From NCBI GenBank assembly GCA_946408025.1, contig CAMJQJ010000008.1:1-41844 (forward strand): 41,844 nt of DNA, read 5' to 3'. The position numbers and the translations under genes are program-made. Origin of the DNA: an uncultured Faecalitalea sp. Lineage in GTDB: Bacteria > Bacillota_I > Bacilli_A > Erysipelotrichales > Erysipelotrichaceae. The notes beneath the pieces were generated by a model. It was given only the letters and a program-made list of their open reading frames with translations. It did not search any database and had not been told where the DNA came from. Every line of letters begins with the position of its first letter. The first letter of the stretch is position 1. Below, piece by piece: positions 34,298 through 41,844 of the stretch.

Positions 34298-35173
34298 ATG
34301 GGATTAAAACAAAACTATCTAAAAGAGTTAATTTATATATTAATAGGTAATCTTATTGTCGCATGTGGTGTTTCATTTTTTGTTTTGCCAAACAATATAT
34401 TGACAGGAGGAGTTTCTGGTGTTGCGGTAGCTCTAGAACCTTTGATTCATATTGATCCTGTTTGGATGATCAATGGTTTGACAATTGGATTATATTTGAT
34501 AGGAGCCTTGTTGCTTGGAAAAGCTTTTGCGCTTAAATCGCTGGTGTCTGCTATTTGTTATCCTGTTTTTATTACACTAACTTCTTATATTTCGGAAATC
34601 TTACCTCCAGATACTTTTCTTATGGAAGAATATTTAGCTGCTATATATTCTGGTCTTATCATGGGGATTGGAGTTGGACTTGTATTTCGTGTAAATGCTT
34701 CTACGGGAGGTATGGATATTCCGGCTTTGATAATACATAAGTATGCCAAAATTCCAAGTGGGGATGCAGTCATGATCATTGATTGTTTAACTGTCTTATT
34801 AGGGGTTTATACTTATGGTCTGAGTGCAGCTCTTGTTGGTGTAATCTCAGTGTTTGTTTCTGGGCAGGCCATAAATAAAACGGTAATGCTAGGTTCTCAA
34901 TCAGCAAAGAACGTTTTGATCATTTCGGAAAAGTGGGAAGAGATTCGAGATTATCTTTTGAACAAGATGGAAAGAGGCGTTACGGTTTTGAATGCAACTG
35001 GAGCTTATACTAAAAGCAACCGTCCAGTTTTAATGTGCGTAATTTCAACGAAACAATATCCTTTATTTGAAAAGGATGTAATGAGTTTTGATCCTAAAGC
35101 TTTTATTATCGTGCAGGACGTGCATGAAGTAAGGGGTTATGGATTTACTTTTGAGGATGAGGATCTACAATGA
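34298..35173 (+). CDS. YitT-family membrane protein (DUF2179)
   Basis: Integral-membrane protein of the YitT/YqfU family, with about five to six transmembrane helices followed by a cytoplasmic DUF2179 domain of ~80 residues (SAKNVLIISEKWEEIRDYLL ... ). Conserved family motifs are FFVLPNNILTGGVSGVA near residue 28, NASTGGMDIPALIIHKY, and the terminal FDPKAFIIVQDVHEVRG. The function is not established; some relatives are thought to act as small-solute or metabolite transporters. I start at ATG 34298, with AGAGGG eight bases upstream. The track's TTG is six bases earlier. It overlaps rnmV by four bases (ATGA). Confidence 0.9.
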   Translation: MGLKQNYLKELIYILIGNLIVACGVSFFVLPNNILTGGVSGVAVALEPLIHIDPVWMINGLTIGLYLIGALLLGKAFALKSLVSAICYPVFITLTSYISEILPPDTFLMEEYLAAIYSGLIMGIGVGLVFRVNASTGGMDIPALIIHKYAKIPSGDAVMIIDCLTVLLGVYTYGLSAALVGVISVFVSGQAINKTVMLGSQSAKNVLIISEKWEEIRDYLLNKMERGVTVLNATGAYTKSNRPVLMCVISTKQYPLFEKDVMSFDPKAFIIVQDVHEVRGYGFTFEDEDLQ

Positions 35174-35706
35174 AAGAACATATAAAAGAAGTAATTGTCG
35201 TAGAAGGCAAAAATGATACTAATGTTTTACAGAGCTATTTTGATTGTGATACGATCGAAACAAGTGGGGATAGCACAAATCCTTTGGTATTGGAAAGGAT
35301 AAAAGAGGCTCAAAAAATAAGAGGTGTGATTGTTTTTACTGATCCAGATAGACCTGGAGAACATATTCGTCGCTGGATTCAAGACAACGTACCAGGTGTA
35401 AAACATGCTTTTATTGCTAAAGATAAGGCGAAAACAGAGAAAAAAGTTGGTGTAGAGCATGCGAACAAAAAGGATCTGTGGCAGGCTTTGAATCAAGTTG
35501 TGAGTTTTGAAAGTGATGAGGAAAGCTTGTCTTGGCAGGATTATATTGATTTAGGTTTTGTAGGGGATGCATCTTTTCGCAATCGTGTATGCGAAATGGT
35601 TCATATTGGCCCATGTAATGCTAAAACATGTTTTAAAAGATTAAATCAAATGCATGTAACGCGAGATAAAATTGAAAATTTATTAGAGGATGAAAAGAAT
35701 GGATAG
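35170..35706 (+). CDS. rnmV: Ribonuclease M5
   Basis: Toprim-domain endonuclease that makes the mature ends of 5S rRNA. The Toprim motifs are visible: EVIVVEGKNDTNVL (catalytic Glu) and VIVFTDPDRPGEHIRR (DxD). The C-terminal part (SFRNRVCEMVHIGPCNAKTCFKRL) matches the RNase M5 rather than the primase/topoisomerase group. The length of 178 residues is typical. It overlaps yitT at ATGA, and its last codons overlap the start of rsmA, the usual Bacillota order rnmV-rsmA. Confidence 0.95.
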   Translation: MKEHIKEVIVVEGKNDTNVLQSYFDCDTIETSGDSTNPLVLERIKEAQKIRGVIVFTDPDRPGEHIRRWIQDNVPGVKHAFIAKDKAKTEKKVGVEHANKKDLWQALNQVVSFESDEESLSWQDYIDLGFVGDASFRNRVCEMVHIGPCNAKTCFKRLNQMHVTRDKIENLLEDEKNG

Positions 35707-36568
35707 ACCGATTGCAACGATCAAACGAACAAAAGAGATTCAGGAAAAATATAATGTTTTCACAAAAAAAAGTTATGGACAAAATTTTATCATTGAACCA
35801 AGGGTGGTCGAGAAAATTGCGGATGCTGCTATAAAATCTAAGGATGAATTGGTATTTGAAATAGGTCCAGGTATTGGGGCTTTAACTCAGTATCTAACGA
35901 TGAAATCAGATCAGGTCATCGCTTTTGAAATTGATGACCGATTGCCCGAAGTTCTGGAAAATGAAATAGGATATGATCATTTAAAAATCGTTTTAAAAGA
36001 TATTTTAAAAGTGGATATTAACGAGGAAATAAAAAAATATAGAAAACCAGATCAGAAGGTTGTCTTTGCCTCAAACCTTCCTTATTATATAACGACACCG
36101 ATCTTGTTTAAGCTTTTTGAAGCAGTAGAGCCTATTGAAAGAATTACTGTGATGATGCAAAAGGAAGTGGCAGATCGCTTTTTAGCTAGCCAAAATGATA
36201 AGGAATATAATGCATTGAGCGTTATAACTCAATATCGATGCGATATCAAAAAGGTCATGGATGTATCTCGACGTGTTTTTTGGCCAAGCCCTAATGTGGA
36301 TTCGGCTGTTTTACAGTTTACATTTCATCACAAATACAATTTAAAAGATGAAGAGCTTTTTTTTAAGATGGTCAAAGCTTGTTTTGTGCAACGAAGAAAG
36401 ACAATCTACAATAATTTCCAGGCTTTATTCAAAGATAAAGAAGAAGCTTTACAACTGTTGGAGAAGGCACAATTAAAAAGTTCGATTAGAGCGCAACAGT
36501 GCACTTTAGAGGATTTTATTAGATTATATGAGGTAAGTTATGAAAGTTTATGCACCGGCAAAAGTTAA
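35699..36568 (+). CDS. rsmA: 16S rRNA dimethyladenosine transferase
   Basis: Methylates two adjacent adenines near the 3' end of 16S rRNA (KsgA). SAM-binding motif I is VFEIGPGIGALTQYL, the catalytic NLPY motif is ASNLPYYITTPILF, and the early KKSYGQNFIIEP is the family signature. I prefer ATG 35699 (MDRPIATIKRTKEIQ, 289 residues) over 35690, because AGAGGA directly abuts the first ATG but is eight bases before the second. The 3' end overlaps ispE by 29 bases. Confidence 0.95.
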   Translation: MDRPIATIKRTKEIQEKYNVFTKKSYGQNFIIEPRVVEKIADAAIKSKDELVFEIGPGIGALTQYLTMKSDQVIAFEIDDRLPEVLENEIGYDHLKIVLKDILKVDINEEIKKYRKPDQKVVFASNLPYYITTPILFKLFEAVEPIERITVMMQKEVADRFLASQNDKEYNALSVITQYRCDIKKVMDVSRRVFWPSPNVDSAVLQFTFHHKYNLKDEELFFKMVKACFVQRRKTIYNNFQALFKDKEEALQLLEKAQLKSSIRAQQCTLEDFIRLYEVSYESLCTGKS

Positions 36569-37379
36569 TTTAGGTTTGGATGTAGTCAGAACCATGGAAA
36601 ATGGATATCATGAGTTGGATATGATCATGGCTCCAATATCTTTACATGATGAATTAGATATTGAATATGCAGATCAAGATAAGATTGAAATTGAAAATAT
36701 GGAGCTTAGTGAAGATAATACGATTTCTAAAACACTTGGATTGCTGAGAAATCACTATGACATTAAACATCACTATTTGATTCGTGTTAAGAAAAATATT
36801 CCAAGTCAAGCTGGGCTTGCCGGAGGGAGCGCGGATGCGGCAGCAGTATTAAAAACGGTTCTAGAACTCGAAGATATAGATCTTAAAATGGAAGAAAAAT
36901 TGAATTTGGCTAAACAAATTGGTGCAGATGTTCCGTTTTGCGTGGTTAATCAGCTTTCAAGAGTCAAAGGAATTGGTGAGAAAATCGAAATTCTAGATAC
37001 GGATTGGAAATTCAACATTTTGCTTGTAAAACCGGATTTTGGTGTTTCAACACCAGAGGCGTTTAGGTTGTGGGAAAATCAGGAAGAATTTCATCCAGAT
37101 ATAGACTATGTTCAGATGGCCTGCGAGAGTCAGATTTTGGATTTATTGGTGCAGGCTATGGGGAATGCTTTAGAGCCTGTAGCATTTGAATTAAAACCAG
37201 AACTGGTCAAAATTAAAGAAGAAATGTTATATTTAGGTATGGTTCGTGTCATGATGTCCGGTTCAGGTTCTAGTATGATGGGTTTTTGCATTGATGAAGA
37301 TGTCTTGAAAAAGGCAAAAAGTGTATTAGAAAAGAGATATAGTTTTGTTGAAATTGTAAGTGTGGGGGCGAAATTATGA
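36540..37379 (+). CDS. ispE: 4-diphosphocytidyl-2-C-methyl-D-erythritol kinase
   Basis: GHMP kinase of the MEP isoprenoid pathway, which supplies undecaprenyl phosphate carriers. The N-terminal KVYAPAKVNLGLDV, the ATP-binding glycine motif PSQAGLAGGSADAAAVL and the C-terminal VMMSGSGSSMMGF are all present. The length of 279 residues is normal. It begins inside the rsmA reading frame with GAGG upstream and ends in ATGA shared with the DUF1146 gene. Finding ispE implies the organism uses the MEP route. Confidence 0.95.
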   Translation: MKVYAPAKVNLGLDVVRTMENGYHELDMIMAPISLHDELDIEYADQDKIEIENMELSEDNTISKTLGLLRNHYDIKHHYLIRVKKNIPSQAGLAGGSADAAAVLKTVLELEDIDLKMEEKLNLAKQIGADVPFCVVNQLSRVKGIGEKIEILDTDWKFNILLVKPDFGVSTPEAFRLWENQEEFHPDIDYVQMACESQILDLLVQAMGNALEPVAFELKPELVKIKEEMLYLGMVRVMMSGSGSSMMGFCIDEDVLKKAKSVLEKRYSFVEIVSVGAKL

Positions 37380-37585
37380 TAGCTTCTTTGATAAATTATA
37401 TAATTTTTTTTGCGTGTTTTGGTTTGAGCTTTTATGCGCTCAGTGCCATTAAGTTTGAAAATTTCTGTAAGGTCAAACAGCCTGGAAAAGTTACTTTATT
37501 GATGTTCTTGTTGTCATTAGCTTTAGCATACCTTAGTTCACAGGCGATATTGAGCTTGACAATATATAATGGATTAGGGGTGTAG
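37376..37585 (+). CDS. DUF1146 (YwzB-like) small membrane protein
   Basis: A 69-residue protein with two hydrophobic helices (LINYIIFFACFGLSFYAL and TLLMFLLSLALAYLSSQAIL) separated by a short basic loop, KFENFCKVKQPGK. It fits the DUF1146/YwzB family common in Bacillota, whose role is unknown. It overlaps ispE by four bases and is followed two bases later by the MreB-like gene. In Bacillus, ywzB is likewise near cell-shape and envelope genes, which fits this context. Confidence 0.8.
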   Translation: MIASLINYIIFFACFGLSFYALSAIKFENFCKVKQPGKVTLLMFLLSLALAYLSSQAILSLTIYNGLGV

Positions 37586-37587
37586 AG

Positions 37588-38523
37588 ATGTTTGCTCACT
37601 GGATTGCGTTAGATCCTGGCTCGAATTCATTACGTTTTTATGATTATTTTAATGATAGAGAAGTTTATTTAAAGACTTGTATTGCATATGATAAACAAAA
37701 GGTAATTACCTTAGCTGATCAAGCACTTGCCTATGTTTATCAGAATAAGAAAGATATAAAAGTAAGGTATCCTGTTAAACAAGGTAACATATTAAATGAT
37801 GTTACACCTTTGATTCGTCAGGGACTTAAAGAACTAAAGGCTTCGCAAAATGTATTCAAGCCTTGTTTTTTGGTGTGCTTGAATGAAGAGGTCAGTGATG
37901 AAGAAAAGTTAAAGTGGCAGCAACAACTAGCAGCTTGTAAAGTTCGTAAAGTTGAATTTGTTACTCCGATGGAAATTTTACAGACTGATCAAGCTTGTTT
38001 TGTCATTCATGCTGGGCACTCTTATACCGAAATGGGAATTTATGCTCATGGTCATGAATTTGTTCATAAGAGTATTTATTTTGGTGGAATGGGGATGGAT
38101 GAAAAAATTAAGATGATCATCGCTCAAAAACAAAATTGTCTTATTTCTAATGAAGATGCCAGTGCTTTAAAAGAAGCTGTTTCACAAGCCTTTAGAATGA
38201 ATAAGAATCCCATGCTGCAATGTATGGCGATGGATCGATATGGAAAACTTGTCAATATACAAATAAGGGCTTCTGATATATGGCCAGCTATGGAAGATCA
38301 GATACGTCAAATTGTATTATGGGCAAAACACTGCTACATGAATATGGGAAATGAGATGAAACAGCGCCTGATGAATAATGGAATTATGTTAAGTGGTGGA
38401 TTGGCAAACTGTTTTGGGCTCAAGGAAGCTTTAAAACATGAGTTTGACTGTCCAATCATTTGCACAACTAAGCCTGAATGCGATATTATAGAACAAATGA
38501 AAGGGTTGAAGCAATTTGTTTGA
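37588..38523 (+). CDS. Divergent MreB-like actin-fold protein
   Basis: A 311-residue protein with the layout of MreB/Mbl but altered nucleotide-site motifs. The phosphate 1 region reads ALDPGSNSLRFYD in place of DLGTANT. The VRYPVKQGNILND segment matches MreB's RPMKDGVIAD. Phosphate 2 reads FVIHAGHSYTEMGIYAHG instead of DIGGGTTE. The adenosine motif GIMLSGGLANCFGLKEAL is close to GIVLTGGGALL. The acidic residues that coordinate Mg-ATP are not obvious, so ATP hydrolysis is doubtful. It lies between a YwzB-like gene and a TagO-like gene, which points to envelope growth. It may be a regulator or partner of a true MreB elsewhere. Confidence 0.75.
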   Translation: MFAHWIALDPGSNSLRFYDYFNDREVYLKTCIAYDKQKVITLADQALAYVYQNKKDIKVRYPVKQGNILNDVTPLIRQGLKELKASQNVFKPCFLVCLNEEVSDEEKLKWQQQLAACKVRKVEFVTPMEILQTDQACFVIHAGHSYTEMGIYAHGHEFVHKSIYFGGMGMDEKIKMIIAQKQNCLISNEDASALKEAVSQAFRMNKNPMLQCMAMDRYGKLVNIQIRASDIWPAMEDQIRQIVLWAKHCYMNMGNEMKQRLMNNGIMLSGGLANCFGLKEALKHEFDCPIICTTKPECDIIEQMKGLKQFV

Positions 38524-39610
38524 TATCACAATACTGATCGTACCTTTTTTCATTTCTCTTGGATTGACACCGCTCATAAAAAAATATTCGGTGCTTGCCA
38601 AAACATATGCCAAGGAAAATGAAAGAACGGTCCATCATGGAAAAATATCACGTATTGGAGGAGTATCCATCTATGTTTCTTTTATTATCTCAATGGCTTT
38701 GTTCGTAAAAGCGGATATGGCCATTAACGGGATGATCTTAGGTGGAAGCTTAATGTTTTTTGCGGGATTGATCGATGATCTAATCGATATGAAACCTTTG
38801 GTAAAACTTGCATTCGAAGTATGTGCCGCTTGTATTTTGTTGGCTTTTGGGGTTGGTGTGGATGTTTTACGCTTGCCTTTTGGAATTACGGTAGATTCTA
38901 TTGCTCTTTCTATTGTTTTTACAATCGTATGGATCGTTGGGATTACCAATGCGGTCAATTTGATCGATGGATTAGATGGTTTATGTGGCGGCATGAGCGT
39001 TGTGATCTTTGTGGTTATCGGTTGTATTGCTATTGTTGAAAGAAGAATGGATATTATGATCATTACTTTTCTTTTGGCAGCCAGTACATTTGGTTTTTTA
39101 GTCTATAATGCGCATCCTGCCAGCATCTTTATGGGAGATTGCGGCTCCTTATTTTTGGGGTTTATGATTTCAGCAATTAGCTTATTAGGGTTTAAGAGTT
39201 CAACAATCGTAACTTTGGCTTTGCCAATGCTCTTGTTGATGCTTCCGATCATTGATACTTTATCGGCTATCCTACGAAGAACTTTAAAAGGAAGAAAGTT
39301 TTTAGAGGCAGATAAAAGTCATATTCACCATTTGTTGATGAAGCAGTTTGGACACAGAAATACGGTCATTATTATGTGTGGTATCACGACTCTATTTGGC
39401 TTTAGTGCTTTTGTCTATATGCTGAATGAAATGTTTGGATTATTAGCTATCATGATCATATTGTTAGCGGTAGAAATATTTATTGAAAAGTCAGCAATGA
39501 TCTCGGAACACTTTCATCCTATACTGGGGCTTTGTCGAAGAATTATGGATAGGATTAAGGCGGTAACAAGAATAATAAAAGAATATAAAAAGAAGAAATC
39601 TGCAAAATAG
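38516..39610 (+). CDS. tagO: Undecaprenyl-phosphate N-acetylhexosamine-1-phosphate transferase (TagO/WecA family)
   Basis: Polytopic membrane enzyme that starts wall polymer synthesis by linking a sugar-1-phosphate to undecaprenyl phosphate. It has ten or so hydrophobic segments. Family motifs are ERTVHHGKISRIGG, GLIDDLIDM (DDxxD), NAVNLIDGLDGLCGG and IFMGDCGSLFLGF, with a cytoplasmic histidine motif SHIHHLLM. The length of 364 residues fits WecA/TagO rather than MraY. The start is TTG 38516, overlapping the end of the MreB-like gene by eight bases, with AAAGGG ten bases before. The exact sugar is not certain, so the gene symbol is tentative. It is the last gene of the operon. Confidence 0.88.
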   Translation: MFDITILIVPFFISLGLTPLIKKYSVLAKTYAKENERTVHHGKISRIGGVSIYVSFIISMALFVKADMAINGMILGGSLMFFAGLIDDLIDMKPLVKLAFEVCAACILLAFGVGVDVLRLPFGITVDSIALSIVFTIVWIVGITNAVNLIDGLDGLCGGMSVVIFVVIGCIAIVERRMDIMIITFLLAASTFGFLVYNAHPASIFMGDCGSLFLGFMISAISLLGFKSSTIVTLALPMLLLMLPIIDTLSAILRRTLKGRKFLEADKSHIHHLLMKQFGHRNTVIIMCGITTLFGFSAFVYMLNEMFGLLAIMIILLAVEIFIEKSAMISEHFHPILGLCRRIMDRIKAVTRIIKEYKKKKSAK

Positions 39611-39620
39611 CAGATTTTTC
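39596..39620 (+). terminator. Terminator of the yitT-tagO operon
   Basis: AAATCTGC, loop AAAATA, GCAGATTT, then TTC-TTT. The stem begins in the last tagO codons. Confidence 0.8.
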
Positions 39621-39666
39621 TTTATTTTGTCATGATTTTGTCACTTTTTTTTGTTTCAATACAGTT

Positions 39667-40224
39667 ATGGAACCAAAAAAATGGATGAGTGAAAAGGAAA
39701 ATATTTTGAGATCTAAGTATCTTGGACCGATGGTTGAAGATGCTTTTTATCAAGAAAGAATGATGATTCTAAAATTAACCGACAAAGAAAAATTTGATTA
39801 TATGGTATCTAAGATGAATTATTGTAAACGTAAAGAATATTCATCAGGAAGGGCTTTGGATCTTAATGTGAACATGGGTGACCTTGCCTACATAGATTTT
39901 GGTCAAGCTTATCAGCACGAAATAGGATATCTACATTTTGGCTTGGTCATGACAGTGAAAAGAGGAAAAGCCTTTGTAGTGCCATTAAGTGGAAAATATA
40001 AAGCCTATTTAGAGGCTTATGACAACAAAAAAAATCCTACTGGGAAAAGACATTTGATGCGCTTAGGTTATATAGAAGGGTTGACCAAGGTATCTGTGTT
40101 GTTTATCAATGACTCAAAATGGATCAATACATCTCGTATTATAGAAATTAAGGCACATATCGATATAAATGGAGAGATATTTAAAGAAGTTCAAAAGCGT
40201 ATTATAGAAATGATCATTGAATAA
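39667..40224 (+). CDS. Stand-alone PemK/MazF-fold protein with N-terminal extension
   Basis: A 185-residue protein. From about residue 70 it resembles the PemK/MazF fold: MGDLAYIDFGQAYQHEIGYL corresponds to the GDI-hVDfg...G-RP opening strand, and HFGLVMTVKRGKAFVVPLSG to the next strands. INDSKWINTSRI replaces the usual QIRTIDKSRL region. The canonical arginine of the R-P loop is missing (EIGYLHFG). The ~65-residue helical N terminus is extra. No MazE-like antitoxin precedes it. The start codon has no Shine-Dalgarno. ATG 39667 or 39685 (MSEKEN) are both possible. Whether it is a toxin, a tamed homologue or something else is unknown. Confidence 0.65.
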   Translation: MEPKKWMSEKENILRSKYLGPMVEDAFYQERMMILKLTDKEKFDYMVSKMNYCKRKEYSSGRALDLNVNMGDLAYIDFGQAYQHEIGYLHFGLVMTVKRGKAFVVPLSGKYKAYLEAYDNKKNPTGKRHLMRLGYIEGLTKVSVLFINDSKWINTSRIIEIKAHIDINGEIFKEVQKRIIEMIIE

Positions 40225-40282
40225 AAGATTAATGTTTTCTTTTGAATTTTTGTTAGGAATGTGGTAAACATTTATCTGTACA

Positions 40283-40332
40283 ACGAGCCGATCAAAACGT
40301 AAGTCCAGTTGTTTTGAATCGGCTCGTTTTTT
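40283..40332 (+). terminator. Long terminator-like hairpin in front of the DUF2798 gene
   Basis: ACGAGCCGAT-CAAAAC ... GTTTTG-A-ATCGGCTCGT, then six T. It ends about five bases before the AAAGGAGG ribosome site of the next gene. It either ends transcripts from the PemK-like gene or attenuates the DUF2798 gene. I see no promoter after it. Confidence 0.8.
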
Positions 40333-40351
40333 ACTTGAAAGGAGGAGAAAT

Positions 40352-40804
40352 ATGCCAAAAACAAAATTTCAAGATTTGATTTTTACAATGATAATGGTGT
40401 TGATTTTTGTCTATGTCATGACTTTTTACAATGCTGGATTAGAAAATGGAGTTACTTTTTCTACATTTGGGTATGCACTAAAGAATATGTGGGTAGAAGT
40501 GATAGGAGCCTTTATTGCCCAGAGATATATTGCTTCTAAAATTGTAAAAAAATTAATTGTAAAAATTTTTGATGAAGATGATAAACCTGTTTTTAAGATT
40601 CTGGCGACAGCGGGATTTACTGTATCTTTAATGGCTCCGATGATGACTTTTTATGTGTCATTTTATCATCTGGGATTTTCATCTGAATTTCTTGGTCATT
40701 GGTTAAGTAAGTTGGTGCTTAATTTTCCTTTTGCCCTATGTGCCCAAGTATTTTATGTTGGACCTTTTGTAAGATGGATTTTTAGATCTTTATTTAACGG
40801 ATGA
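40352..40804 (+). CDS. DUF2798 membrane protein
   Basis: A 150-residue protein with four predicted membrane helices arranged as two related halves, each starting near a basic segment: LIFTMIMVLIFVYVMTFYNAGLENG and ILATAGFTVSLMAPMMTFYVSFYHLG. The M-x-F-Y-N/V motif and hairpin pattern match the DUF2798 family of unknown function. A near-perfect Shine-Dalgarno AAAGGAGG supports the start. A strong hairpin directly upstream suggests controlled read-through. Its neighbours, a PemK-like gene and a MATE transporter, give no clear functional clue. Confidence 0.8.
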   Translation: MPKTKFQDLIFTMIMVLIFVYVMTFYNAGLENGVTFSTFGYALKNMWVEVIGAFIAQRYIASKIVKKLIVKIFDEDDKPVFKILATAGFTVSLMAPMMTFYVSFYHLGFSSEFLGHWLSKLVLNFPFALCAQVFYVGPFVRWIFRSLFNG

Positions 40805-40896
40805 TTAATGGGACAATATCTAATATACTAATTAAAATAGATAGTATAAGAAAAAAACGAATAGATGTTTCACTTCTTTTAATATAAATTGTTTGA

Positions 40897-40912
40897 TTTG
40901 CATTGTTGCAAA
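40897..40912. repeat. Short inverted repeat upstream of the second MATE gene
   Basis: TTTGCA-TTGT-TGCAAA, a perfect 6-bp dyad about 80 bases before the MATE start codon. It could be an operator for a local regulator. The rest of 40805-40992 is AT-rich without a convincing gene or promoter. Confidence 0.3.
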
Positions 40913-40992
40913 AAATGATAAATGTACTGGAAAAGATAGACAGAGCTTTTTAAAATAAATACAGAAAGATAATTGTTAATAGAAAGGATCGT

Positions 40993-41844
40993 ATGAATAA
41001 TCAATATTTATTGAAATTACGTAACGGAGAAAAGTTATCTACCTGTCAACAAGTTAAGATGATATTGTTGCTATCTTTGCCGACAATCTTATCACAAGTT
41101 TCTAGTACAGTGATGCAGTATATCGATGCCAGCATGGTTGGAAGTTTGGGTGCAAATGCTTCTGCAAGTATTGGCTTGGTCTCTTCAACAACTTGGATGT
41201 TTGGAGGGGTAGCTTTTGCTACAATAACAGGATTTACTGTTCAGGTGGCACATGCGATCGGAGGCAAGAATTTATCTCATGCTAGAAATATTATGAAGCA
41301 AGGTTTTATCGTTGGAGTAATTTTTTCCTTTATCTTAATGATCGTTGGAATATCTATTTCTTTTCAGCTTCCAATATGGTTAAAAGGAACAGAAGCAATT
41401 CAATATCAGGCTTCACTATATTTTTTATTTTTTGCACTTTTTTTTCCTTTTCAACAATTGAACTATCTTGCGACGGGAATGCTACAGGCTTCTGGTAATA
41501 TGAAGGTGCCTAGTTTATTAAATATATGCATGTGTTTTTTAGATGTTATTTTTAATATGTTTTTTATCTTTTGTATGGATTTAGGGGTTATGGGGGCAAG
41601 TATTGGAACGGGCTGTTCTCAATTGGTTGTTTCATTATTCCTATGTGGTTTTCTTTTTTTTAGAAGTGATTCTTTATCATTGCGAAAAAAAGAAAAAATA
41701 TCTTGGGAAAAAGAGATTTTAAAAAGGGCATTAAAAATTGGTCTTCCTGTTGGTTTGGATAGATTAGTGACAAGCAGTGCATATGTTGCATTTACCCGTA
41801 TTGTTTCTCCTTTAGGAACAATTGCAATTGCGGCCAATAGTTTT
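40993..41844 (+). CDS. MATE-family efflux transporter, truncated by the window end
   Basis: An open frame from ATG 40993 (AAAGGA upstream) to the last base, 284 codons without a stop. The ORF track lists no ORF here because no stop codon is reached. The N-terminal half of a MATE exporter is clear: MILLLSLPTILSQVSSTVMQYIDASMVGSLG, ATITGFTVQVAHAIGGKN and GMLQASGNMKVPSLLNI. The second repeat begins LPVGLDRLVTSSAYVAF. About 150-170 residues are missing compared with a full protein. It differs from the MATE gene at 14677 (NorM/DinF-type details), so it is not a recent duplicate. Confidence 0.9.
   Translation, partial: MNNQYLLKLRNGEKLSTCQQVKMILLLSLPTILSQVSSTVMQYIDASMVGSLGANASASIGLVSSTTWMFGGVAFATITGFTVQVAHAIGGKNLSHARNIMKQGFIVGVIFSFILMIVGISISFQLPIWLKGTEAIQYQASLYFLFFALFFPFQQLNYLATGMLQASGNMKVPSLLNICMCFLDVIFNMFFIFCMDLGVMGASIGTGCSQLVVSLFLCGFLFFRSDSLSLRKKEKISWEKEILKRALKIGLPVGLDRLVTSSAYVAFTRIVSPLGTIAIAANSF

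Noticed and set aside
39627-39665. TTGTCA repeats with TACAGT as a promoter for the PemK-like gene
   Set aside because: The -10 candidate abuts the first ATG and the spacing is poor. The evidence was too weak to list as a feature.
40794-40952. Minus-strand hydrophobic open frame ending ISILDIVPLIIR antisense to the DUF2798-MATE gap
   Set aside because: It has no start codon with a ribosome site within the open stretch, and its 3' end overlaps the DUF2798 gene. It is probably chance in AT-rich DNA, although a decayed membrane-protein fragment cannot be excluded.

Overview
This window looks like a low-GC Bacillota chromosome segment, most likely from the Erysipelotrichia. That placement is an inference from the AT-rich composition, clear Shine-Dalgarno sites, a Gram-positive gene set (addAB, rnmV-rsmA, DUF1146/YwzB-like, TagO-like, M56/BlaI) and general protein resemblance. 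No rRNA or other taxonomic marker is present. The first 47 bases are not genomic. They are the 3' part of the Illumina universal adapter, so this is the raw end of an assembled contig, and trxB lacks its first ~10 codons. The window ends inside a MATE transporter gene.

Layout. 48-2764: trxB (5'-truncated), a Cof-type HAD phosphatase, and a convergent gene of unknown function that I place in the DUF7916 family. 2956-10465: a purine operon purE-purL-purM-purN-purH, preceded by a promoter, a 15-codon leader ORF with a strong ribosome site, and an intrinsic terminator that starts inside the leader's stop codon. 10548-12629: a stand-alone PocR-type sensory protein and a convergent membrane-anchored N-acetylglucosaminidase. 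12710-19181: prfA-prmC, a MATE exporter, an SEC-C-tagged methionine aminopeptidase, and tex. 19207-21889 (minus): an M56 (BlaR1-like, sensorless) membrane protease preceded by the remains of its blaI partner, then a SPFH/band-7 protein co-transcribed with an Arc-like ribbon-helix-helix protein. 22050-25317: a 98-residue protein of unknown function, a second HAD phosphatase, a cytidylate-kinase-like protein, and a purine permease. 25392-31292 (minus): addB-addA, preceded by a 55-codon single-pass membrane protein missing from the ORF track. 31582-34196: an orphan BlaI-family repressor, a COG2509-type FAD protein, and deoD. 34298-39610: a tightly overlapping operon yitT-rnmV-rsmA-ispE-DUF1146-(divergent MreB-like)-tagO-like. 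39667-41844: a stand-alone PemK/MazF-fold protein, a DUF2798 membrane protein behind a strong hairpin, and a second, truncated MATE gene.

How the genes work together. Purine metabolism recurs as de novo synthesis (pur operon), uptake (NCS2 permease) and salvage (DeoD). The second half is housekeeping: translation termination, rRNA maturation, DNA repair and cell-envelope precursors. The most interesting signals are regulatory. They are the purE leader peptide/attenuator, tandem 8-bp palindromes placed on the promoter of the SPFH-RHH operon, a decayed blaI translationally coupled to the M56 protease, several start codons at predicted transcription starts with no Shine-Dalgarno (candidate leaderless mRNAs), and terminator-like hairpins directly in front of the permease and DUF2798 ribosome sites. 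I saw no tRNA, rRNA, CRISPR array, insertion sequence or prophage. Apart from the adapter, the window reads as stable chromosome.
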